Shown here piece by piece: positions 6,595 to 12,056 of a stretch of DNA of 12,056 bases; the first letter of the stretch is position 1, and each line of letters starts with the position of its first letter. The position numbers were made by a program, and so were the translations under genes. Source of the stretch: Oligoflexia bacterium (GTDB lineage Bacteria > Bdellovibrionota > UBA1018 > CAIMNF01). The stretch lies in assembly GCA_903842755.1 (NCBI GenBank), contig CAIMNF010000396.1, forward strand, positions 1 through 12,056, in the 5' to 3' direction. The notes under the pieces were generated by a model that had not been told where the DNA came from, searched no databases, and saw only the letters and a program-made list of their open reading frames with translations.

Positions 6595-6772
6595 AGACCG
6601 AGGCTACCATACGCTCAACGAAAATTGTAGGTAAAATCCTAATAAGTGCCGCGCGTTAACGGTTTTCTTTTATTTATTAAATAAAACATATTTACAATTA
6701 AATGAAAAGCCATTAGTTTGCTCTGGCTACTCTTAACCTCTCAACGTTTTCTCGAATTAGGAGATTTATGAT
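6595..6772. other. Divergent intergenic region with promoters for the aminotransferase operon and the exported protein
   Basis: This is 178 bp, very AT-rich in its middle, including an odd dyad TTTATT-A-AATAAA at 6673-6685. On the minus strand TACAAT (6624-6629) is a good -10 candidate about 30 nt before the aminotransferase ATG, with only a weak -35 (GCGGCA, 17 bp away). On the plus strand TACAAT (6693-6698) is a -10 candidate with a weak -35 (TTATTT, 17 bp away). The dyad could be a shared regulator site or an AT-rich UP-like stretch; this is inference. Confidence 0.4.
6759..6763 (+). promoter_or_regulatory. Shine-Dalgarno with an upstream minimal ORF
   Basis: AGGAG lies 9 nt before ATG 6773, which chooses this start over ATG 6776 (12 nt) and ATG 6768 (4 nt, too close). 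ATG 6768 would make a two-codon ORF, ATG-ATA-TGA, whose stop overlaps the real start region. Confidence 0.6.
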
Positions 6773-7714
6773 ATGATGAAGAAAAACTCTAAGCGAACGA
6801 TTGCTCTCCTCAGTGCCGCGTCCGGGATTTTGTTAGCGCAAACGGCGTGTAACAAGTCCGATGCGGTGATTCCCCTTCCACCCGCGGCAGACGCGGCAAA
6901 TAATGTTTGCGTGATTTCGCAATATTATGGAACGAATGCGGGAAATATTGATTGCGCGAATTATGATTCCACCTATGCCGATAGCGACGGAACAAACGCT
7001 GTAAACGCGCTAGAGACACCCTTAGTGGAAGGGATTGATGCGCAAAAATATGCAATTTTAAATACGGGTTACACTTTGTACAATAACAACAGCTGCACGG
7101 GCACTCAAGATGCGGGGTATACGGATTCAAATGGAAACGAAGTTTACAATTCTTATACCGGACCTAGTGGTGATTACGGGATGTTGGCTTGGGTCGAGTA
7201 CGATTGCCGAGGCGTTGCAGTGAATACCAATGTGTTTGGCCCTTATCCGAGTGGTGTTCTTGATTCCGAGCAGACCACACTTACCCCTCAGGTCCTTGCC
7301 GCTAATCCGGGTTATAAAATTTCCTATGTTTCTTATGAGCCGGTCGCATCTGGAAGTGATATGGACTACATCGTGTTTTACATTTATAAGCCTAGTGCTG
7401 TCGTAGATATGGTTTCAAATCAAGGCACCGTGGTGGATGCGCTCAACGATGCAAAAACATTTAACACGCTCACCCTTTCCTCTTCCACTCGCAGCTTGAG
7501 TGATACGCTCACTGCAGCCGGACATTTCGATCCAAGTATTATTCATACGCCCGCCTACCGCTTAGCACGCGAAATTTTGAGTATTCAAGCCAAAATGCGA
7601 TCGAATAGTGCAAGATTGGTTCGTGCTTCCACGCATCGGTCTTCCCGCTCGGTTCCAGCGCGCTTTAGCTTCGATCGCGCAAGTTCACGCTTACCGACGT
7701 ATTTAAGGCATTAG
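6773..7714 (+). CDS. Exported, possibly lipidated protein of unknown function with an Arg/Ser-rich C-terminal tail
   Basis: The 313-residue product begins MMKKNSKR, followed by a hydrophobic stretch (TIALLSAASGILLAQTA) and Cys26. The segment ILLAQTAC looks like a lipoprotein signal, but the -3 position is Gln rather than the usual Leu/Val/Ile, so ordinary Sec cleavage is also possible. The linker NKSDAVIPLPPAADAA is Pro/Ala-rich. The body (about 45-240) is rich in Asn, Asp, Tyr, Gly and Thr, with further cysteines (46, 61 and two more) and beta-prone segments such as YKISYVSYEP and MDYIVFYIYKP. The last 39 or so residues are strikingly basic, with nine Arg, many Ser and almost no acid (RLVRASTHRSSRSVPARF). 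No domain is recognised. It is monocistronic: own SD and an intrinsic terminator right after it. Confidence 0.85.
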   Translation: MMKKNSKRTIALLSAASGILLAQTACNKSDAVIPLPPAADAANNVCVISQYYGTNAGNIDCANYDSTYADSDGTNAVNALETPLVEGIDAQKYAILNTGYTLYNNNSCTGTQDAGYTDSNGNEVYNSYTGPSGDYGMLAWVEYDCRGVAVNTNVFGPYPSGVLDSEQTTLTPQVLAANPGYKISYVSYEPVASGSDMDYIVFYIYKPSAVVDMVSNQGTVVDALNDAKTFNTLTLSSSTRSLSDTLTAAGHFDPSIIHTPAYRLAREILSIQAKMRSNSARLVRASTHRSSRSVPARFSFDRASSRLPTYLRH

Positions 7715-7737
7715 GCTACACCAATCATTTTAGGGAG

Positions 7738-7778
7738 CCCGTCTTTTGAGCTTTGTTCAGAAGACGGGTTTCGTTTTT
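7738..7778 (+). terminator. Rho-independent terminator of the exported-protein gene
   Basis: The left arm CCCGTCTTTTGA (7738-7749) pairs with TCAGAAGACGGG (7757-7768), giving a 12-bp stem with one G-U pair and a 7-nt loop. It is followed by TTTCGTTTTT. The T-run is on the plus strand only, and the minus-strand exit reads CTCCCTA, so it terminates the plus-strand gene and not the opposing dehydrogenase transcript. Confidence 0.88.
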
Positions 7779-7782
7779 AAGT

Positions 7783-7845
7783 TCAGCGCATTCCCAAGAA
7801 GTAAACGCACAAAATCAAAAGGAGTTGAATCAGGGTTTGGTCCAT
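7783..7845 (-). CDS. Putative 20-residue hydrophobic small protein coupled to the aldehyde dehydrogenase
   Basis: This mini-ORF starts 5 nt after the dehydrogenase stop. Its SD (ATGGAG, 7854-7859 on the minus strand) overlaps the dehydrogenase's last codons at ideal spacing (8 nt from GGAG to ATG). The product is MDQ-TLIQLLLILCVYFLGM-R: a short polar start, about 15 consecutive hydrophobic residues and a terminal Arg, as in very small single-span membrane proteins. No known family is recognised. The well-placed SD and tight coupling speak for translation; the tiny size and the lack of comparison speak for caution. Confidence 0.4.
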   Translation of the reverse strand: MDQTLIQLLLILCVYFLGMR

Positions 7846-7850
7846 TGTCG

Positions 7851-9419
7851 TTACTCCATGATGGTGCGGGATTGTTCGCGCATAAATTGAGAAACGTAAT
7901 AAGGGCCGCAACCACCTTTGCCGGTACCGCCAGATCCTTTCCATCCACAAAAGGATTGGACTCCAGGCCATGCGCCTGTCGTTGCACCGGTTTGTCGGTT
8001 GGCGTACAAAATTCCGGCTTCAATGTGATTCATAAAGTAGTCAATTTGTGATTTGTCTTCAGTAAATATTCCCGCAGTTAAACCGTAGTGTGCGGTATTG
8101 GCATGATCTATAGCTTCGCTGAGATCCGTAAAGCGGGTCAGCGCAATCAACGGGGCAAAAAACTCATCGGTAAAATGGCGTGCCGTTCGCGGAACTTCCA
8201 CGATGGCGGGCTCAATGAAATGCCCATTTTTGTATTCGGGTCGGGAACGTAAGTCTTGCCCGCCGTGAAGAACTTTGCCAATTTGGCGCGCTTCTTTGAC
8301 GGCAAGTAAGAAGCGATCGAGAGCTTTTTCGTTAATGATCGGGCCCATGTAAATTTCTTGTTTTGCGGGGTTTCCGATTTTAACGGCTTTTGCCTGGGCA
8401 ATTAGCTTTTCGACGAATGCGTCGTACACTTTATCGTGGACATATATTTTAGACAGGGCACTACATTTTTGCCCCGTTAATCCAAATGCGCTTCGCATGC
8501 AGCCTTGTGCAGATTTGTCTAAGTTTGCAGTCTCGCATACAAAAGTAGGGTTTTTGCCGCCTAATTCCATTAAGACTGGTTTTGCAAAAGGCCCCGCATT
8601 TAATGTTCTTAAAATGCTCATTCCCACGGCGTTACTTCCGGTGAATGCCACACCGTCATTGAGTGGATGTGAAACCATGGCTTGTCCAAGCGCCGGGCCG
8701 TGCCCAAAAACTACCTGCAAAATACCGGTGGGAAGCCCTGCTTCTTGATAGGCTTCGTAAAGCTCAAGCGCGGTTCCTGGAGCATCGTCGGATGGTTTTA
8801 GAATGGCGGCATTTCCGCCTAAAATTGCGGCAGCGGCCATTCCGGCAGAAAGCGCCATCGGGAAGTTAAACGGCGCAAGAACCGAAAACACACCGTAAGG
8901 CCGCAAAGTGTCTTGGGTGTTTTCGTTGGGCGATAGTTTTCCGAGTGGACGGATAAAGCCGTTCGCGTCAATCATTTGCTGGGCATAATAGCTCAGTAGG
9001 TCTGCAGACTCTTCGGCATCGCCCAAGGACTCCATTCTGTTTTTCCCGACTTCGAGAGTCATCAGAGCGGCAATTTTCATTTTTCGTGAGCGAATCACAT
9101 CGGCCGCTTTTTGAGTGATGCGGACTCGTTCCTGCCATGGCGTTCCTGCCCATTGCTTTTGAGCCTTTTTTGCGGCTGCAAAGGCTTCGTCTAAGTGAGC
9201 GGGGGTGACCGTATGATATGCGGCCACCAATTCATTCAATTGCGCGGGATTATATTTTTTATTCAAAACTCCTGTTTTAACGGCCTTTCCATTGATCATG
9301 GATGGAATTTCTCGGCCCATTTCGGAATGTACTTGAGCGTAAACTCGATCAAACTCTAAGTGGAGTTGGGTTAAATCGGCGTTGAGGGCCGAGTAAGTGA
9401 TTTTGAAGTTGGAGGACAT
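7851..9419 (-). CDS. Aldehyde dehydrogenase, L-glutamate gamma-semialdehyde (1-pyrroline-5-carboxylate) dehydrogenase type
   Basis: This 522-residue NAD(P)-dependent dehydrogenase oxidises a semialdehyde to the acid. Visible motifs are APFNFPMAL (182-190, Asn185 of the oxyanion hole), ILKPSDDAP (206-214), VAFTGSNAVG (257-266, nucleotide-binding turn), LMELGGKNP (283-291, general base Glu285), GQKCSA (316-321, catalytic Cys319, the form usual in P5C dehydrogenases), DEFFAPL (418-424) and the C-terminal ANRQTGATTGAWPGVQSF with GWKGSGGTGKGG. The N-terminal 30 residues before the ALDH core and the overall length fit the P5CDH branch. An SD (AAAGGA, 9431-9436) lies 11 nt before the ATG. It is not contiguous with the aminotransferase operon, but the chemistry joins up: the aminotransferase makes a semialdehyde. 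Glutamate semialdehyde is the first guess; a related C4-C5 semialdehyde (succinic, glutaric) is possible. Confidence 0.9.
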   Translation of the reverse strand: MSSNFKITYSALNADLTQLHLEFDRVYAQVHSEMGREIPSMINGKAVKTGVLNKKYNPAQLNELVAAYHTVTPAHLDEAFAAAKKAQKQWAGTPWQERVRITQKAADVIRSRKMKIAALMTLEVGKNRMESLGDAEESADLLSYYAQQMIDANGFIRPLGKLSPNENTQDTLRPYGVFSVLAPFNFPMALSAGMAAAAILGGNAAILKPSDDAPGTALELYEAYQEAGLPTGILQVVFGHGPALGQAMVSHPLNDGVAFTGSNAVGMSILRTLNAGPFAKPVLMELGGKNPTFVCETANLDKSAQGCMRSAFGLTGQKCSALSKIYVHDKVYDAFVEKLIAQAKAVKIGNPAKQEIYMGPIINEKALDRFLLAVKEARQIGKVLHGGQDLRSRPEYKNGHFIEPAIVEVPRTARHFTDEFFAPLIALTRFTDLSEAIDHANTAHYGLTAGIFTEDKSQIDYFMNHIEAGILYANRQTGATTGAWPGVQSFCGWKGSGGTGKGGCGPYYVSQFMREQSRTIME

Positions 9420-9456
9420 GAAGATGGAGATCCTTTCTGGAGGTAAATTTTTGGAT

Positions 9457-9485
9457 ATAATCAGCTATTTGTTTAAAAAATACAA
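9457..9485 (-). promoter_or_regulatory. Probable promoter of the aldehyde dehydrogenase gene
   Basis: On the minus strand TTGTAT (9480-9485) and GATTAT (9457-9462) are separated by 17 bp (4/6 matches each to the sigma-70 boxes). The expected leader is about 30 nt and contains the SD, so this gene appears to have a conventional 5' UTR. Confidence 0.4.
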
Positions 9486-9496
9486 GAGAAAAAAGG

Positions 9497-10036
9497 TCAG
9501 TGAAAATTGTTCGAATGAATGCTCTTTGTGTTTTTAATTTTCCGCAGTTTTTGGATAATGACGTTAGAGGTACTACAGTCATCAAATTCGTAAGCATCGC
9601 TCATGCAAGAGCATTCGCCTGTTCCAAACGATAACGAATATTTTGCAATCGCATCCATGTTGTTTTGATGAATGGTTATACGATGGATATTAAAAATAAG
9701 TGAACGGCCAAAGACAAAGCCTGCTTTGGTCGTAGATGAAATCTTCAAGTTTAACTTGTCCTTATAGTCGCTAAAATCTTCCATAAAGGTGCTGTCACTG
9801 ATCGTAGCTTCATCAATAATTGATTTGGTTTTGGGATTATAAAATTCAATTTTCCACGGTACTATGTTCAGCCTCCCGTCGTCTATTGCAAGGACGTGGA
9901 CATGGAAGTTTTTCAAATTTGAGATGTCGCTTTCGGAATGGCGGCAGACAATCGCAAGTTGACTTTGCGCTGCTGCGCGGTCAGCAATGCTTAATGTAGC
10001 GAGGAGCAATTGCAGTGCGATCACGGCTATTTTCAT
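9497..10036 (-). CDS. Exported protein of unknown function with a Cys-rich C-terminal segment
   Basis: The 179-residue product has a Sec signal peptide (MKIAVIALQLLLATLSIADRAAA|QSQ). The mature part begins with a beta-like strand carrying one Cys (LAIVCRHSES). It continues with alternating polar/hydrophobic strands (NFHVHVLAIDD, LNIVPWKIEFYNP, LNLKISSTTKAGFVFGR) and has a Cys cluster near the end (GECSCMSDAYEFDDCS). The four cysteines suit two disulfides. The tail is basic (QKLRKIKNTKS). The layout (signal peptide, early Cys, beta strands, late Cys) is like that of the 3126-3527 protein, but no sequence similarity can be claimed. No family is known. There is no SD; a promoter-like pair ends 8 nt before the ATG. 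Confidence 0.82.
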   Translation of the reverse strand: MKIAVIALQLLLATLSIADRAAAQSQLAIVCRHSESDISNLKNFHVHVLAIDDGRLNIVPWKIEFYNPKTKSIIDEATISDSTFMEDFSDYKDKLNLKISSTTKAGFVFGRSLIFNIHRITIHQNNMDAIAKYSLSFGTGECSCMSDAYEFDDCSTSNVIIQKLRKIKNTKSIHSNNFH

Positions 10037-10044
10037 TGGGAATA

Positions 10045-10073
10045 TTACTACATAAAAAAATCAAAATAGTCAA
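10045..10073 (-). promoter_or_regulatory. Possible leaderless-type promoter of the 9497-10036 gene
   Basis: On the minus strand TTGACT (10068-10073, 5/6) and TAGTAA (10045-10050, 3/6) are spaced by 17 bp, and the ATG follows 8 nt after the -10. The -35 is good and the -10 weak. Its placement matches the arrangement at 876-904 and 11165-11193. Confidence 0.35.
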
Positions 10074-10120
10074 CATATGGATTACAGGATCTATTGCCAA
10101 GAATAATTTTATAAATACGG

Positions 10121-10996
10121 CTACTTACTGCCTGAATCCAAATAAATTGGCGTCCACCGATTTTCATAATAATTTTGCTCAAAATCATTGGACGCAGTCA
10201 CTCCGACTAAGGTCCATTCGGAATCCTTAGGGCGTTTGCAATACAAAGGCCCTCCGCTATCTCCTGGTGATAAAAATAACTCTCCGTACGGGGCCAACGC
10301 TTTAGCGATAAGAATTTTTTGTTGAGTTGGGGTGGCTCCGGAGCTTGCGCAAAGTGGGTCCCCGGGAGTGTTAAATCGGACAACGATGTTCGCGATGACG
10401 GCGGTAAGCGAGGGGCTTTCAATCTTCTGGGATAGTAGGCCGTTATTTAGGGTGATTTGATTGGCTTTTGCGTGAAGTTTACCGGTAATCGCTCCGTTTT
10501 CATCTGTATTCATGGCGTCGGCCTGACAGACTACGCCCGGTTGAATACTTTTCATTCCGCTTGTAAAAAAGGTAGTTTGATCGCTCTTTTTCATCATTCG
10601 GATTGGATGAAGTGATTTCACTCGGTTTGGACTGAGTGGCGTTGAAAAAGTATACGCAGCGCACTTTTCTGCGGCATTAGGCCCCGAGCAATGCACCGAC
10701 CCACCTGTTGATTCCGTCAAGTTGAGCCACGACGAATCGCCATCGCACTGAACCTTGAGTTGGGTATCCGGTAATTTACAATGGCTTGAGGTGATGACTT
10801 GAATTTGATTGCCAACTTGAACGATGGAACCCGTGCACGGCAAGGTCTTTGAGGTGTTATACGAGAGGATCGAGCACGTTGAGGGTAAACCACCCTGTTG
10901 CACTTTATTGCCGTAAAGTTTAGGTTCAGCTTGTGCTGGGACATCATTCAGCAAGCTGTTCAGCAAAATGGCGATCATTTGAAGGCTAAGGATCAT
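10121..10996 (-). CDS. Secreted trypsin-fold (S1) serine protease, divergent
   Basis: The 291-residue product has a signal peptide that lacks the usual basic start (MILSLQMIAILLNSLL, cleavage near PAQA|EP). An in-frame stop three codons upstream leaves no longer start. The S1 landmarks are CTGSIVQVGNQIQVITSSHC (54-73), equivalent to Cys42, His57 and Cys58 of chymotrypsin with His72 catalytic, and SPGDSGGPLYC (243-253) with Ser247 as nucleophile. Asp139 is the only Asp between 88 and 159, so it is the only candidate for the third triad member; it lies farther from His72 than usual, implying an insertion. The residue six before Ser247, which is Asp189 in trypsin, is Phe, so trypsin-like Arg/Lys specificity is unlikely. 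Nine cysteines are present. The C-terminal helix of the fold is missing or very short. No SD is seen. Confidence 0.85.
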   Translation of the reverse strand: MILSLQMIAILLNSLLNDVPAQAEPKLYGNKVQQGGLPSTCSILSYNTSKTLPCTGSIVQVGNQIQVITSSHCKLPDTQLKVQCDGDSSWLNLTESTGGSVHCSGPNAAEKCAAYTFSTPLSPNRVKSLHPIRMMKKSDQTTFFTSGMKSIQPGVVCQADAMNTDENGAITGKLHAKANQITLNNGLLSQKIESPSLTAVIANIVVRFNTPGDPLCASSGATPTQQKILIAKALAPYGELFLSPGDSGGPLYCKRPKDSEWTLVGVTASNDFEQNYYENRWTPIYLDSGSK

Positions 10997-11201
10997 GAGT
11001 CACTGATCGGCTACAAATGACAAAGGGTTGAATTTAAAATTGCTCGCGCAAATTGACCGGGTCACCCAAAAAAACGTCAGTTTACCGACGATCGTTCACC
11101 GTTAAATTAAAGTTATTTAAAAACTAAACGACTCCCTTATTTTTGGTCATTCCTTCCTCTGCTCTAGACTAAACCATAATGATCCCGTATAACCCTTTCT
11201 A
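10997..11201. other. Divergent intergenic region, 205 bp
   Basis: It separates the protease gene from the plus-strand exported protein. It holds the plus-strand promoter pair at 11165-11193 and a short odd palindrome TGACC-G-GGTCA at 11054-11064. No convincing minus-strand promoter for the protease was found; TTGTCA occurs but without a -10 at proper distance. No RNA gene or terminator was seen. Confidence 0.4.
11165..11193 (+). promoter_or_regulatory. Leaderless-type promoter of the 11202 gene
   Basis: TAGACT (11165-11170, 4/6) and TATAAC (11188-11193, 5/6) are separated by exactly 17 bp. The ATG at 11202 is 8 nt beyond the -10, where the transcript would be expected to start. No SD lies before the ATG. 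Confidence 0.5.
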
Positions 11202-12056
11202 ATGCTGGGATTTTGGAGGACCGTTCAGTTTATCGGGACTTTGCTGTTGGCTACTTATGCACAAAGTAGCTCGGCGCAGTTCTTGCCCTTTAAATTTGAA
11301 TTTCAAAATGGGAATAGAATTTTCGTCGGGGGTGGAAACGAGCAAGAGGTACCGCCGGGGATTTATTTTTTGCGAAACGGCTCTGAAGAGGCCGAACAAC
11401 TTCACAGTCCGGAAGGGATAAAAAGAGGAATTGTGGAAGGTGCTGGGCACGTTTGGTTCGCCGAAACGACCGATCTAGAGGTTAACCCTACCACGGTCCA
11501 TATGAATCAGCGTACGGGCATGCGATTTTTGGCTACGCATCGGGAATCCACGATGACTTTTTTTGGGATTGATTCGCGATTGTTGGCGGTAGATGATCAA
11601 GGAAATTTCGCCGAATTGTTTAATTTCTCGTCCTTGATGGATGAATTCCCCGAGTTGCGGGTTGAAATCTTGACTTCGGCTGAAACGATCACGGAAGGCG
11701 AACGTAAAATCCGTGCCTTGGAAGTTCGCTACTGGGTCCCCCTTGAGGATTCGAAAAAATGGGGGTTACGGATTGAACGCGGTTTTGTAGATCAGAAGTT
11801 TAAATGGATTTCCCTGGCGGATCAAAAGGTAGTTGTTCCAGAGGCGATGGCGATGCCCTGGTCGCTCACCTTAAAAAAGGTACAGGGCGCGGGAGAATCA
11901 ATCGTCGCATTAGATCATTCTGATTTCGACCATGGCCGAGTAATCATTCGCCGTAGCCAAGTTTACTTTTCTAAGCTGGATGAAGCGAGCGAGTATGGAT
12001 ACTTGCAATATTTGACTAGAATTAATCGTATTAAAAAACGAGGTGGGGATGGTAGA
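11202..12056 (+). CDS. Exported protein of unknown function (3' end beyond the window)
   Basis: The frame is open for 285 codons to the last base, so the C-terminus is missing. An in-frame stop at 11190-11192 means ATG 11202 is the first possible start. It gives a proper signal peptide: MLGFWRTVQ, a hydrophobic core (FIGTLLLATYA) and a cleavage site QSSSA|QF after residue 25. The visible mature part has no Cys and is acidic/mixed with many beta-prone strands (FKFEFQNGNRIFVGGG, HVWFAETTDLEV, RKIRALEVRYWVPL, WGLRIERGF). It then becomes basic (TRINRIKKRGGDGR at the window edge), possibly a linker to a further domain. No known domain was recognised. There is no SD; the promoter at 11165-11193 suggests a leaderless mRNA. 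Confidence 0.82.
   Translation, partial: MLGFWRTVQFIGTLLLATYAQSSSAQFLPFKFEFQNGNRIFVGGGNEQEVPPGIYFLRNGSEEAEQLHSPEGIKRGIVEGAGHVWFAETTDLEVNPTTVHMNQRTGMRFLATHRESTMTFFGIDSRLLAVDDQGNFAELFNFSSLMDEFPELRVEILTSAETITEGERKIRALEVRYWVPLEDSKKWGLRIERGFVDQKFKWISLADQKVVVPEAMAMPWSLTLKKVQGAGESIVALDHSDFDHGRVIIRRSQVYFSKLDEASEYGYLQYLTRINRIKKRGGDGR

Noticed and set aside
7746..8051. 101-residue plus-strand ORF across the dehydrogenase 3' end
   Set aside because: It begins inside the terminator hairpin of the preceding gene and runs antisense through the well-supported dehydrogenase; the composition looks like a shadow frame.
11054..11064. Short palindrome TGACCGGGTCA
   Set aside because: Only 5-bp arms, single copy, and not placed against a promoter box; chance occurrence is likely.
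11199..11450. 83-residue minus-strand ORF at the start of the last gene
   Set aside because: The plus frame has a signal peptide, a promoter and 285 open codons, so the minus frame is a shadow.
1..12056. CRISPR arrays, tRNA/rRNA genes, insertion sequences, riboswitches
   Set aside because: No regularly spaced direct repeats, cloverleaf-like segments, transposase-like products or known aptamer motifs were noticed on either strand.

Overview
The window looks like chromosomal DNA of a Gram-negative bacterium. The sigma-70 C-terminus is of the proteobacterial RpoD type, and five or six of the genes encode exported proteins with Sec signal peptides. The run of small secreted proteins beside a degenerate trypsin-fold protease is reminiscent of Bdellovibrionota/Oligoflexia-type genomes, but that placement is an inference and not firm. 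No tRNA, rRNA, CRISPR array, insertion sequence or phage gene was seen.

Layout: (1) 1-611, the 3' end of the housekeeping sigma factor gene rpoD. (2) 632-1860, an accessory block: a 37-residue pre-peptide with a signal sequence, a toxin-like gene, an HTH_37/HigA-like antitoxin gene with a strong Shine-Dalgarno (SD) sequence, and an overlapping unknown ORF. A perfect 11-bp-arm dyad (870-897) lies over a good sigma-70 promoter whose -10 element is only 7 nt from an internal ATG (912), so the toxin-antitoxin pair may be autoregulated and the toxin mRNA leaderless. (3) 1904-2986 (-) and 3126-3527 (+), two divergent exported proteins of unknown function. (4) 3530-6594 (-), a tight three-gene operon: class III aminotransferase, then CoA-transferase subunits A and B. 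(5) 6773-7714 (+), an exported, possibly lipidated protein with an Arg/Ser-rich tail, ending in a strong intrinsic terminator. (6) 7783-9419 (-), an aldehyde dehydrogenase of the glutamate-semialdehyde/P5C dehydrogenase type, followed by a 20-residue hydrophobic mini-ORF with its own SD. (7) 9497-10996 (-), a small exported Cys-containing protein and a secreted S1-fold protease. (8) 11202 to the end (+), an exported unknown protein running out of the window.

The metabolic genes can be read as one route: aminotransferase (omega-amino acid to semialdehyde), aldehyde dehydrogenase (semialdehyde to acid), CoA-transferase (acid to acyl-CoA). This would suit catabolism of C4-C5 amino acids such as 4-aminobutyrate, 5-aminovalerate or ornithine. 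The exact substrate cannot be read from sequence. A second theme is that several genes without an SD have a -10-like hexamer only 7-8 nt before the ATG, which suggests leaderless transcription.
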